Shown: piece after piece, positions 34,285 to 42,700 of the stretch
How positions within the stretch are numbered: the first letter of the stretch is position 1
How the letters are laid out: the number at the start of each line of letters is the position of its first letter
Origin: Alphaproteobacteria bacterium
GTDB lineage: Bacteria; Pseudomonadota; Alphaproteobacteria; Rs-D84
Length of the DNA stretch: 64,000 nucleotides
Reading direction: 5' to 3'
Assembly: GCA_017502865.1 (NCBI GenBank)
Contig: JAFVUD010000002.1
Location: 62,001-126,000, forward strand
The notes under the pieces: generated by a model
The model's input: the letters and a program-made list of their open reading frames with translations, nothing else
The model's database searches: none
Told to the model about the DNA's origin: nothing
Position numbers and translations under genes: made by a program

Positions 34285-35484
34285 TTATTTGCGGGGGCGT
34301 AGATTGTTCGACAGGCGGACCGATACTATACCGGTAAACATTATAGCCACGGTTATAACCAGCAAATACCAGCGTAACCAATCATAACCACCAAATACAC
34401 CGATGTACATCAGGCCCACAAAGCCAATCCAGCGACCGATAAACAACGCAAAATCACGGAACACAAAGTATTCTATTCTGTGATTTGCGGTGACGCATTT
34501 GGAGTTTGATAAATTAAAGATGCATGAACTGCAAATCAAATCCAGCAATACGATTGCGGTTGAATACACAAAATTATACAGCAGGAATGTCAATGGCACG
34601 GTTTCATATATAAACAAGGCCATCGCAGAACCGATTACCATCAGGCAGATTGGTAAAATCACACGATAAAAACGCACACGACCATAGCGACCAAACAACC
34701 AGGATGCTGCAATAGAACATGCAGAAAAGACGGTGGTGAACATCCCCAGGTTAAAATCAGTCTGGAACATATAGACGGTGTACATTGGAATAACTGTGGA
34801 CAACAGGCCGATACTGAAACCACGTAACACTTCCATTGAAAACATTTGACGGATTACCGGAAAACGCAGCATACAGCGAAAGAAACCACCAAAATCAATC
34901 GGTGTGCGGGAACGATGGCGTGACGAATGCAAAAATGCTGTCAACAGTAATTCCAGCAACGCTACACCCAACACAACATAGGCCATTTCTGTGTACGACC
35001 CGGAATCAATAAAGAACCCCAATACAATTGGTGTGATAATTTTCACAATGTATATAACAGAATTCTTTACCCCCAGATAACGCGGCACCAATTCGGTGGG
35101 GACTTTTTCGCTGACCATAGAATTCATTGGCAAATGGTACATCGCCGCCCCAATACCACACAGCAACCCCATAGGAATTACATAATCTACAACCGCATCG
35201 CCCATAAAGATTATCATCAGCAACAATATTATCTTGGGCACCAGATTCAGGGCAAAAACAGACACTTTGTTATAGCGTTTGCACCAATGGGCAAATAAAA
35301 AGAAACCGCCACATGTCGCCGCATATTCAAACAATTTGTACATGGACACAGATACAATTTCACTGGCCGACAGGTGCATTATAAAAGAAACCAAAAACGT
35401 CCCCAGAAACAAATCTGTGATATTACGCAGTGCGGAAAATGTTATTAACAGGCGGACTTCGCGTGTTAACTTATTGGCAATCAT
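34285..35484 (-). CDS. Major facilitator superfamily transporter
   Basis: The 399 aa form about twelve hydrophobic segments with the short charged loops typical of MFS carriers. These include the cytoplasmic HWCKRYNKVSVFALN after helix 2 and the central loop SSRHRSRTPIDFGGFF. Substrate is unknown. It is a single gene read leftwards; upstream is the LptM-like lipoprotein gene in divergent orientation. Confidence 0.8.
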   Translation of the reverse strand: MIANKLTREVRLLITFSALRNITDLFLGTFLVSFIMHLSASEIVSVSMYKLFEYAATCGGFFLFAHWCKRYNKVSVFALNLVPKIILLLMIIFMGDAVVDYVIPMGLLCGIGAAMYHLPMNSMVSEKVPTELVPRYLGVKNSVIYIVKIITPIVLGFFIDSGSYTEMAYVVLGVALLELLLTAFLHSSRHRSRTPIDFGGFFRCMLRFPVIRQMFSMEVLRGFSIGLLSTVIPMYTVYMFQTDFNLGMFTTVFSACSIAASWLFGRYGRVRFYRVILPICLMVIGSAMALFIYETVPLTFLLYNFVYSTAIVLLDLICSSCIFNLSNSKCVTANHRIEYFVFRDFALFIGRWIGFVGLMYIGVFGGYDWLRWYLLVITVAIMFTGIVSVRLSNNLRPRK

Positions 35485-35568
35485 AAGGGGCCTTGGGCTT
35501 CAAATATATGGTGTCCTGGGTATTTTATCATAAATCGTGCATAAACAGAACACGAAAAATCGAAAAAG

Positions 35569-35597
35569 TTGACACACATACACAACGGGGGTATAAT
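35569..35597 (+). promoter_or_regulatory. Perfect sigma-70 promoter, leaderless start
   Basis: TTGACA (35569-35574), 17 bases, TATAAT (35592-35597). Only six bases separate the -10 box from the ATG at 35604, so transcription should start at the ATG itself. Confidence 0.85.
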
Positions 35598-35603
35598 CGG
35601 GCC

Positions 35604-35720
35604 ATGAAAAAGTTATTTTTGGGCTTTTTAATAATTGCAATGTTGGGTATAGCGGGATGCGGGGTTAAATCTGATTTGACACGCTCGCCAAACTTCCCAC
35701 GCAACTATCCGGTCTATTAA
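35604..35720 (+). CDS. LptM/YifL-like small lipoprotein
   Basis: This 38-aa prelipoprotein is MKKLFLGFLIIAMLGIAGC then a short tail GVKSDLTRSPNFPRNYPVY. The CG-x-K-(G/S)-D/P-L pattern after the lipidated Cys resembles LptM (YifL), which helps mature the LPS translocon LptD/E. Its promoter has perfect consensus boxes and the mRNA should be leaderless. The tRNA-Leu gene follows directly and may be co-transcribed. Confidence 0.65.
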   Translation: MKKLFLGFLIIAMLGIAGCGVKSDLTRSPNFPRNYPVY

Positions 35721-35735
35721 GGCCACAAAACCAAT

Positions 35736-35820
<85 letters not shown>

Positions 35821-35899
35821 AAAGTTTATAATAAAAAAGACTTGATTTTTGGTTAGTTTTAGCCTAAAATCGGTCGCAGAATAATAAAAGGCGTATAAA

Positions 35900-36079
35900 A
35901 TGGCATCTAAAAAAGGCAGCAAAGAAGTTGTAAAACTGGAAAATAAAGAAACCGGTTTCTTTTACACAACTACTAAAAATACCAAGTCTGAAAGAACAGC
36001 AGGCAAAATGAAATTCCGTAAGTATGATCCAAAACTGCGTAAGCATGTTGTATTTACAGAAGCAAAAATGCCTCACTAA
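35900..36079 (+). CDS. rpmG: 50S ribosomal protein L33
   Basis: This 59-aa basic protein reads MASKKGSKEVVKLENKETG, then FFYTTTKNTKSERTAGKM and KFRKYDPKLRKHVVFTEAKM. It matches the Cys-free bacterial L33 of Gram-negative species, including the conserved YDP..RKHV end. It lacks the zinc cysteines seen in other L33 types. It lies 79 bases after tRNA-Leu and ends at its own terminator. Confidence 0.95.
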   Translation: MASKKGSKEVVKLENKETGFFYTTTKNTKSERTAGKMKFRKYDPKLRKHVVFTEAKMPH

Positions 36080-36104
36080 TACAAGATTGGTAGTTATATC
36101 AGTT

Positions 36105-36131
36105 TGAATCCCCATGATTTGGGGATTTTTT
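36105..36131 (+). terminator. Terminator of rpmG
   Basis: AATCCCC-ATGATTT-GGGGATT is followed by TTTTT. Confidence 0.85.
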
Positions 36132-36155
36132 TATGCAAAAAAGACAATACCCCCC

Positions 36156-36184
36156 TTGACAAATACAAACTTTATCACTATTAT
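36156..36184 (+). promoter_or_regulatory. Promoter with a long untranslated leader
   Basis: TTGACA (36156-36161) and TATTAT (36179-36184) are 17 bases apart. The leader to the ATG at 36399 would be about 210 bases. It contains a possible 40-codon frame from 36260 but no terminator or riboswitch that I recognise. Confidence 0.65.
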
Positions 36185-36398
36185 GTATATACAAACTTTG
36201 GTTCCCTGGAAACGGGGCGGGCTGCGAGTGAAGATACACAGCAAGTCGGGGTTGTTTGATGGTAGAGACAAGCAATCTGAATGTACATCGCACTTTTTAT
36301 TTGTGCTGCGGTGAACCAATCAAAACAAGAACAACAGAAAGACAGATTGAATGCATGTATATGCATCGGGTCTGGATTTGATTGCAAAGGGGTAAAAC

Positions 36399-37553
36399 AT
36401 GAAATTCAAAACAGTTATGCCGTATTTGCTGTTAGGTTCTGCGTTAATATGGGACCCGTCCCAAGGAACCGCACGCAACGACGAAGGTAAAACAGCAGAA
36501 ATGGATTCAATCGCATCGGTCTATATTAATCCAGAGTATGCTAAATACGAACTGTATCATTTCGGTCCATCCCAAGAACAGATTAAACAGCATAATCTGG
36601 AACAAAAGGCAGAAAGCCTGAGGGATGCGTATGTAGAAAACATGCTGGAAGCACAACAAAAATTAGGACCATTGGTTGGCAAACATGGATATTATTCTGC
36701 GGTTAGACGTGAATTGCCTGGGGCACCGGTGGGCCAGCATTGTGTATATGGTCAGTACACACAATTAAATCGTGCATTACAGGAAAAAGGTGACACACTG
36801 ACTATTATCCCCCAGGAAGCCAAAACTGCATGCGTACAATTTAAGTACCAGATGCGTAAGAAGTATGACACACCTGAATTCAAGGGCACTATTTACGAAG
36901 GTGTCATGCACGAAAGTCAGGCGGCATATGATGATGCATTGACCAGATATTTGGTCAAAAATGGTATCAAAGAAAACACACCTGATTCTGTACGCACGGC
37001 AAAAATGCAACAGTTTGCAAAAACAAATTACTGTGCGGACAGTTTGAACCCGGGTTCGATTTTGATTGTGCCACGCTATCATGGGTCACGCAGTAAATTC
37101 CATGCGATTATGTATTTGGGCCGTGGCGATATAGTGGACGGTAAATTCGTAGAAAATAAAAACGGTCGCCATATTTATACGGCACACAATCGTGAAAGAA
37201 TTGGCGACCTGTTCAAGACATGGGACACACGTAATGTGTTTGCGGCAGATACTAAAAAGATTGTCCAGACACAATACGCCCAGGAATTAGCACGAATTGA
37301 AGCATTACCAACAGAAGAACTGATTCAATTCCTGGTGGATGACAAAACGCATATACAGGATACACTGGGGCTGCGTATGACACCACGTGAAGAATTGGTT
37401 CAAATGGCACGTAATAAATACTTTGATTTGCCCCAGGACAACAAGACATTCCATCTGCACGATGCATATGCCCAGGCAATTCAACGTAAAAAAGTCGAAT
37501 TTGATTTGGCAAAACGCACGATGCTGCGAAAATCATATCAGCGTACAATATAA
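36399..37553 (+). CDS. Secreted protein, possible NlpC/P60-like cysteine peptidase
   Basis: This 384-aa protein has a signal-like N-terminus (MKFKTVMPYLLLGSALI). Cys115 opens a helix (GQHCVYGQYTQLNRAL), and a later strand pair has PGSILIVPRY followed by FHAIMYLGRGDIVDG with His235. That arrangement, Cys on a helix, then 'PGS(I)L', then 'His-on-strand with YLG', matches papain-like NlpC/P60 or CHAP peptidases that trim cell-wall peptides. The match is by pattern only. The C-terminal 130 residues are helical and charged. It has a strong promoter and a long leader. Confidence 0.5.
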   Translation: MKFKTVMPYLLLGSALIWDPSQGTARNDEGKTAEMDSIASVYINPEYAKYELYHFGPSQEQIKQHNLEQKAESLRDAYVENMLEAQQKLGPLVGKHGYYSAVRRELPGAPVGQHCVYGQYTQLNRALQEKGDTLTIIPQEAKTACVQFKYQMRKKYDTPEFKGTIYEGVMHESQAAYDDALTRYLVKNGIKENTPDSVRTAKMQQFAKTNYCADSLNPGSILIVPRYHGSRSKFHAIMYLGRGDIVDGKFVENKNGRHIYTAHNRERIGDLFKTWDTRNVFAADTKKIVQTQYAQELARIEALPTEELIQFLVDDKTHIQDTLGLRMTPREELVQMARNKYFDLPQDNKTFHLHDAYAQAIQRKKVEFDLAKRTMLRKSYQRTI

Positions 37554-37555
37554 GA

Positions 37556-37582
37556 AAAACGCCCGGTTGGGCGTTTTTTATT
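37556..37582. terminator. Bidirectional terminator
   Basis: AACGCCC-GGTT-GGGCGTT with T tracts on both strands separates the secreted protein gene and zapA. Confidence 0.85.
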
Positions 37583-37856
37583 TTGCGATTTTGTTTTTAA
37601 TTTCGCGAATACGGGCCAAAATTTCTTTCAAGTCTGCATCGGTGACAGATGGGGTTGGACGGGATCGAACCTCGTCTGCAAGGACGATGCACAACGTCGC
37701 CAACAGTGCACTTTCGGGCAATGGACCGATTTTGTCCAAGATTTGACGGGCACGGGCATCAACCATCTGGCCCAGTTCCAACAGGCGGGATTCCTGGCCG
37801 TCTTCACAGCCCATTGGGTATTTTTTATTTACGATGGGGATTGAAACTACACTCAT
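37578..37856 (-). CDS. zapA: Cell division protein ZapA
   Basis: ZapA bundles FtsZ filaments at the division ring. The 92 aa follow the alphaproteobacterial form: VSIPIVNKKYPMGCEDGQE, LLELGQMVDARARQIL, a short hydrophobic ALLATLCIVLADEV helix, and a helical tail. Its ATG overlaps the stop of the upstream coiled-coil gene in an ATGA, so the two are translationally coupled. Confidence 0.88.
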   Translation of the reverse strand: MSVVSIPIVNKKYPMGCEDGQESRLLELGQMVDARARQILDKIGPLPESALLATLCIVLADEVRSRPTPSVTDADLKEILARIREIKNKIAK

Positions 37857-38062
37857 GCCAACTTCTTTAATATAGATAATGTTTGGTCAATCATTTCAGA
37901 TGCACGTGCGTTTTTGTCACGCAGGTTTTTAACCTGTTCGGTTAAAATCGCCACTTCCAGGTCGGTTTGCTTGCCCGCGGCGACCGCTGTACCACGCAAA
38001 CGGGCGGCGGCTTCTTCTAATGATGCCAATTCGTTAAATATTTGCTGTTTTATCTCTGCCAT
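37853..38062 (-). CDS. Small coiled-coil protein upstream of zapA
   Basis: The 69 aa form one long amphipathic helix (LASLEEAAARLRGTAVAAG, then ILTEQVKNLRDKNARA). Short coiled-coil proteins of the DUF4164 kind sit just before zapA in many alphaproteobacteria, and I place it there by position and shape. The start is MAEIKQQIFN at 38062; a longer frame to 38161 is not supported. A division role is inference. Confidence 0.65.
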   Translation of the reverse strand: MAEIKQQIFNELASLEEAAARLRGTAVAAGKQTDLEVAILTEQVKNLRDKNARASEMIDQTLSILKKLA

Positions 38063-38144
38063 GATGTCTAGTTTAAGATATTTTTTATATGCGTTCAACC
38101 CCAAAATATGATATAATGGCCCAGAAGCGTTAGGGGTATTTTCT

Positions 38145-39203
38145 ATGAAAACTAAAATCATCTATATTTCTGGTACAGAAGTCTTTGATATGCGTGAAAT
38201 TCGTGCAGCATTTGACGAAGTACGCAGTGCATTGGGTTTGGCAAAAGACACTATTTTGTTTGGGGTACCGGTGGATGCAGATGATGCGTTGGCAAACACC
38301 ACAGAAATCGCACAGAACACCGGTGTTTCTGCGGTTTCCACAACAATAGAACCCGATGTCACAGTGGCCGAAGCCGAAGAAAAACCAGTCGAAAATATCA
38401 CAGAAGAAATTATCCCAACAACTGTTAAAAAGACAAGAAAACGCACAGTCAAAGAAATTACAGAACCTGTGGTCGAAGTTGCCGCCGAACCAGCAATCGC
38501 AGAAACAATTATCGAATCAGAACCAATTATCGAATCGGTTGCGGTTGCAGCGACAGCAGAAGAACCAACCGAAGAAGAACCAATTATCCCTATTCTGTCG
38601 ATTTTGGCATCCAGTGTAGATGACGACGAACAGCCACAAGATTCAGTTCAAGAACAAGAAGTTGTCGCAGAACCAGAAACACCAGTAGTCGAGGTTGAAG
38701 AAGCACCGGTTGTGGAAACCGAAGAGATTGTCGCAGATGTAATCGAAGAAACAACAGAACCAATTGATGATGCAGATGCAGTCCAGGTTTCTGTGGGCGA
38801 TATTATTTCAAATGAAGCACCGGTTGCAGAAAAAGAAAAAACACTGGAAGAATTACTGGAAAGCATGACACCATTGCGTGAAGATGTTGAAACACCGGTT
38901 GCAGACGACACAGTCGAACCAGAACAGGATTTCGATGTTGTTCCAGATATGGACCCGGATACAGATGCCACACTGGCACAATTGGCAAATGAATTTGCAG
39001 CCGCCCAGGATAAAATTGTTAGCATCGAAAAACCAGAATCCCAGGGTAAAATTGGAAAACTGAAAAATATTCTGCCATTCAAAAAGGCTAAACGTGACGA
39101 CAGCAGTTTGATGGGCGACCTGTTTGGATGGGCCGGAATTGCCGCAAACGATGAAGATTTTTCAATCCCAGGATTCTTTACAACAGCCGCATCGAAAAAA
39201 TAA
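38145..39203 (+). CDS. Acidic low-complexity protein of unknown function
   Basis: This 352-aa, very acidic protein has an ordered N-terminal 55 residues (MKTKIIYISGTEVFDMREIR, then RSALGLAKDTILFGVPVD). A long Glu/Val/Pro/Thr-rich segment (about 60-260) follows, with a basic patch KKTRKRTVK in it. A short ordered C-terminus carries LKNILPFKKAKRDD and MGDLFGWAGIA. The middle is probably disordered. I recognise no family. It is followed after five bases by a membrane protein gene. Confidence 0.65.
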   Translation: MKTKIIYISGTEVFDMREIRAAFDEVRSALGLAKDTILFGVPVDADDALANTTEIAQNTGVSAVSTTIEPDVTVAEAEEKPVENITEEIIPTTVKKTRKRTVKEITEPVVEVAAEPAIAETIIESEPIIESVAVAATAEEPTEEEPIIPILSILASSVDDDEQPQDSVQEQEVVAEPETPVVEVEEAPVVETEEIVADVIEETTEPIDDADAVQVSVGDIISNEAPVAEKEKTLEELLESMTPLREDVETPVADDTVEPEQDFDVVPDMDPDTDATLAQLANEFAAAQDKIVSIEKPESQGKIGKLKNILPFKKAKRDDSSLMGDLFGWAGIAANDEDFSIPGFFTTAASKK

Positions 39204-39208
39204 TATAA

Positions 39209-39691
39209 ATGGAAACAAGCACGATACTTAGATTACTGTCAAACGCTGGGTTTTATAATCTGCGGGTGGTTGATAATCAATTTATCCAAATGGAAAACCC
39301 GTCGTGCGTTCTGCGTGGATTTGAAAATTTTCTGGACTATGCATGGGTTATACTGGTTTTCATTACGGGGATGATGCTGTTTGGGTGGGCCGTCGCTATG
39401 ACACGCAGCCATAAAAATGCAGAATTGATGTCTGTGGCGGAAAACCTGCGAAATCTGTTGCTGATTTTTGGCGTGTTGTCTTTGGTGCGGCCGGTGGTGA
39501 ATTTAATTGCCGGTGGGAATATTTTTGCCAAAGGATGTGATACAATTCAGGTGTCAATAGAAGAAGTACAGAAATTAATTGATACAAAGAAACTGAAATT
39601 AAATAATGCGGCAGAATACGATTTGTACGAAGATTTGCGTATTTATGATTCTGGGGTGACCAGTGCCAGTGCATATGACGATGTTCAATGA
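39209..39691 (+). CDS. Two-pass membrane protein, unknown
   Basis: This 160-aa protein has two hydrophobic helices, about residues 44-63 (YAWVILVFITGMMLFGWAVA) and 84-101 (NLLLIFGVLSLVRPVVNLIA), and a soluble acidic tail. Small membrane proteins of this kind occur in type IV secretion clusters, but there is no diagnostic motif. It is co-transcribed with the acidic protein upstream (five-base gap) and converges with radC, overlapping it by seven bases. Confidence 0.6.
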   Translation: METSTILRLLSNAGFYNLRVVDNQFIQMENPSCVLRGFENFLDYAWVILVFITGMMLFGWAVAMTRSHKNAELMSVAENLRNLLLIFGVLSLVRPVVNLIAGGNIFAKGCDTIQVSIEEVQKLIDTKKLKLNNAAEYDLYEDLRIYDSGVTSASAYDDVQ

Positions 39692-40380
39692 TTTTCTAAT
39701 TCACGCATTAATCCCATTTCACGTGCAGAATGGACCATGCCGTTTGTAATTAACAAATGATCATATAATTCAATATCAACGGAACGCAATTTATGCCCCA
39801 GTTCCAATGTTAATTCTAAATCAGCCGTTGAAAACGAACGGTCGCCGATTGGGTGATTATGATACAGAATTATTCGTGTTGCGTTCAACGATAATGCATG
39901 CTTGATTATTTCACGTGGATAGACCGCTGCACAATCAACCGTGCCGGTGGCATGGGTTTCGTCTTGCAAGACACGGTTGTCGGTATCCATGTACAAGACA
40001 TGTAATTCTTCGACAGATTTACCCGACATATTCATAACGCAATATGCGTGCAGACTTTTGATATCATGATGGATTGGACGCATATCAACACGACCACGGG
40101 CCGCATCAATCATCAACGCATGAACCAGGTGCAAGAATACGGCAGTATTGTGCCCTATTCCTGGGAACGCAACCAAGTCATCCAGTGGTGTTGTGATTAC
40201 GTTAAACACGGTCCCAAATCGTTCCAGTAAACCACGTGCCAATGGGCGAACATCACGTCGTGGTATAACATAGCCCAACAACAATTCCAACCGTTCGTAA
40301 TCGGTTAATTTCCCGTCCAGAAATTTCTGGCGTAGGCGGTCACGGTGACCGTTATGGAATGTTGCGGGATTATCAGTCAA
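39685..40380 (-). CDS. radC: RadC/JAMM-domain protein
   Basis: This 231-aa protein has N-terminal helix-hairpin-helix repeats (LERFGTVFNVI, LDDLVAFPGIGHNTA) and a C-terminal JAB1/MPN metalloprotease-like domain with the zinc motif LYHNHPIGDRSFSTADLE. RadC's real function is unresolved despite the DNA-repair name. No ATG gives a sensible start. The TTG at 40380, five bases after the map stop, fits the tight operon spacing, so I use it. It is the last gene of lptE-holA-map-radC. Confidence 0.85.
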   Translation of the reverse strand: MTDNPATFHNGHRDRLRQKFLDGKLTDYERLELLLGYVIPRRDVRPLARGLLERFGTVFNVITTPLDDLVAFPGIGHNTAVFLHLVHALMIDAARGRVDMRPIHHDIKSLHAYCVMNMSGKSVEELHVLYMDTDNRVLQDETHATGTVDCAAVYPREIIKHALSLNATRIILYHNHPIGDRSFSTADLELTLELGHKLRSVDIELYDHLLITNGMVHSAREMGLMRELENH

Positions 40381-40385
40381 AATTG

Positions 40386-41147
40386 TTAAACCATTTTTTC
40401 TGTGAATATTACGGCACCATCTTCGGTAATGCCGATTGTGTGTTCCCACTGGGCCGATAAACCGCCGTCAACCGTGCGGGCGGTCCAACCGTCGGCATCG
40501 ATTTTACATTCTGGGGAACCGGTGTTTATCATTGGTTCAATGGTGAATACCAGGCCTGGGACCATTTTTACTTTGTCCCAGCGTTTGTCATAGAAATGAT
40601 AAATCTGTGGTTCATCGTGCATTACTTTGCCAATGCCATGCCCAACAAAATCACGTGATATTGAAAAGCCATGTGGTTTTACAACCGCTTCGATTGTTTT
40701 GCCGATTTCAGACAATGGTACACCCGGGGCACAGATTGAAATCGCCGCATTCAGGGCATCTTGGCAAACGTTGACCAATTTTTGTGCCTGGGGTGAAACA
40801 CGACCGATTGTAAACATACGGGACGCATCACCATGAAAGCCTTTGTATTCAGCGGTCAGGTCAACGTTCACAATGTCGCCATCTTTTAAGATTACTTCGT
40901 CACTGGGGATACCGTGCACAATCACATCGTTGACCGATGTGCAAATATGTTTTGGATAGCCATGATAACCCAAATCAGATGAACGGGCACCATTTTCTTT
41001 TAAGAACTGGGCAACCAGACGATCGATTTCGCCCGTAGATACGCCGGCATGAATGTGCGGTGAAATAAAATCAAAACAGCGGGCGACCAAGTCACCAACT
41101 GTACGCAGGCGTTTGAAATCTTTTGGGGCATATACAGATGCAAGCAT
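40386..41147 (-). CDS. map: Methionine aminopeptidase
   Basis: Map removes the initiator Met from new proteins. This type I enzyme of 253 aa shows the metal ligands in order: VNVDLTAEYKGFHGDASR (two Asp), FVGHGIGKVMHDEPQIYH (His), FTIEPMINTG (Glu) and SAQWEHTIGITEDG (Glu). An AAGGAAT site precedes the ATG, and the gene starts two bases after the holA stop. Confidence 0.96.
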   Translation of the reverse strand: MLASVYAPKDFKRLRTVGDLVARCFDFISPHIHAGVSTGEIDRLVAQFLKENGARSSDLGYHGYPKHICTSVNDVIVHGIPSDEVILKDGDIVNVDLTAEYKGFHGDASRMFTIGRVSPQAQKLVNVCQDALNAAISICAPGVPLSEIGKTIEAVVKPHGFSISRDFVGHGIGKVMHDEPQIYHFYDKRWDKVKMVPGLVFTIEPMINTGSPECKIDADGWTARTVDGGLSAQWEHTIGITEDGAVIFTEKMV

Positions 41148-41149
41148 TT

Positions 41150-42139
41150 TTATCTATTCCTTCTTTTAAGTGCCAATCTGGCGGCACGCACAGACAATTT
41201 TAATGCAAAATCACGCAATAAAATTTCTGTGGGCATGCCAGTGGTACGCAATTGTTTTTCCAATTCATTCAGGCGGGATAATACCGCAGTAATTTCAGTC
41301 GCAGGCCATATTTTTATTGCCAGGTTGAAACGATCGGCAACCTTCCAAAACAGGCGGGGTAATTGACCATCAACAACGGCGGTTAATAATTTCTTGAAAT
41401 GAATTATTAACATGCGAATTAATTTGTTTGGGTCCGAATTATCGTACAGCAATCGGTCCATGGCAGTCATTGTTTGCTGGACATGGCCGGCGGTTAATGA
41501 ATACAGAAAATCATCCATGTCGGCCGCCGCAGAATCAGGCAGGCATTTTTCAACGTCTGATAATTCAACCGTTTTTTTGTCGTCAACGTATAATGCGATT
41601 TTATTCAAAAAACCACGGGTGATTCCACGGTCACCGCCCAAGTGCGATGTCATATACGCCATGGCATCTGGATTAATTTTATTTATCCCCAGGCCCGCCA
41701 AATGGTTTGATATTAACGTGGCCAATGAACGTGCATCGTCTGTATAGCATGCCAATGTTGCCAGGTTGTCTGCACCTTCGAACAATGAACGCAGGCCGCC
41801 ACCACTGCGTAAATCACCACCCATTACAATTACAGTGGCACACAGACCGGGGTGTGACACCAATTCGGCAATCTGTTTGGCACAGCCATCACCAGCATTG
41901 GAAATAACAACCATTTTCTGGCCACCGAACATAGATGGGCTGCACGCTTCGGCAAACAGGGCGTCTTGTTTTTCACGCAATTCGTCCGAATCCAGCGCAA
42001 ACATATTGTCTTTTTCAATACCCAATTTGGAAATGGCACGGTCGCAATATTCATCAACCTGGCCGGCATCGGGGCCATAAATCAAGACCGCACGAATGCT
42101 GGAAATGCCGGTGTTAAAATCTGAATCTTTCCATTTCAT
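41150..42139 (-). CDS. holA: DNA polymerase III subunit delta
   Basis: The delta subunit opens the beta sliding clamp within the clamp loader. The 329 aa start MKWKDSDFNTGISSIRAVLI then YGPDAGQVDEYCDRAI, the delta-type degenerate nucleotide fold. They continue with the helical middle LAGLGINKINPDAMAYMTSH and the C-terminal collar domain. It begins three bases after lptE, the alphaproteobacterial order. Confidence 0.9.
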   Translation of the reverse strand: MKWKDSDFNTGISSIRAVLIYGPDAGQVDEYCDRAISKLGIEKDNMFALDSDELREKQDALFAEACSPSMFGGQKMVVISNAGDGCAKQIAELVSHPGLCATVIVMGGDLRSGGGLRSLFEGADNLATLACYTDDARSLATLISNHLAGLGINKINPDAMAYMTSHLGGDRGITRGFLNKIALYVDDKKTVELSDVEKCLPDSAAADMDDFLYSLTAGHVQQTMTAMDRLLYDNSDPNKLIRMLIIHFKKLLTAVVDGQLPRLFWKVADRFNLAIKIWPATEITAVLSRLNELEKQLRTTGMPTEILLRDFALKLSVRAARLALKRRNR

Positions 42140-42142
42140 AAA

Positions 42143-42610
42143 TTATTTTTCCGCTGTTACAGCACGGCTGTGGGTTGTGGCAAATGCACGGGCACTGATT
42201 TTATCCGCCAATACACCGATGGAATTTTTAACGGCATTATTATATGACGCATTCGATGCAACCAGATAGCGTACAAATGTGTAAGATTCTGATGCAATAT
42301 CGGTGCCGGTTGTAATAACAGTATCGCCCATTGTTAATGTATATGTGGCACGCAGGCTAACTTCCTGCCAGGTGGCGTCACCGGTGCGTTCCAGGGCCTT
42401 GTACTGGGTCGTGGGTTCGAACAATGTCACTGTTAATTTATATTTGGCAGTTTCATCGTGGGCACCACCAAATTTTGCATTCAGGGCATTGCGTAATTCA
42501 ATACCATTAATACCACTGATGGGGGCGACATAAATATCTGCATCCGAACCAACGTACATCGGCGTAAAACCGCAACTGCATAATAATAGCAACAAAAGAA
42601 TTTTTTTCAT
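42143..42610 (-). CDS. lptE: LPS-assembly lipoprotein LptE
   Basis: LptE plugs the LptD barrel that inserts LPS into the outer membrane. The 155 aa have a lipobox (LLLLLLLCSCGFTPMY) and the family start CGFTPMYVGSD. A beta-alpha-beta body follows, with LRNALNAKFGG, YKLTVTLFEPTTQYKALERT and LRATYTL. Position directly before holA supports the call. It is the first gene of the lptE-holA-map-radC operon. Confidence 0.85.
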   Translation of the reverse strand: MKKILLLLLLCSCGFTPMYVGSDADIYVAPISGINGIELRNALNAKFGGAHDETAKYKLTVTLFEPTTQYKALERTGDATWQEVSLRATYTLTMGDTVITTGTDIASESYTFVRYLVASNASYNNAVKNSIGVLADKISARAFATTHSRAVTAEK

Positions 42611-42700
42611 TTGGCAACCGTATTTTATAATAATGATAACAGATTTCCTGTTGAAGTTTATACTTATATTAGCTAGACTTTTAATAAATCGCAAGGGGGA

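Noticed and set aside
34187..34381. 64-codon minus-strand frame downstream of the MFS gene
   Set aside because: It overlaps the end of the MFS gene in another frame and has no ribosome site or family features.
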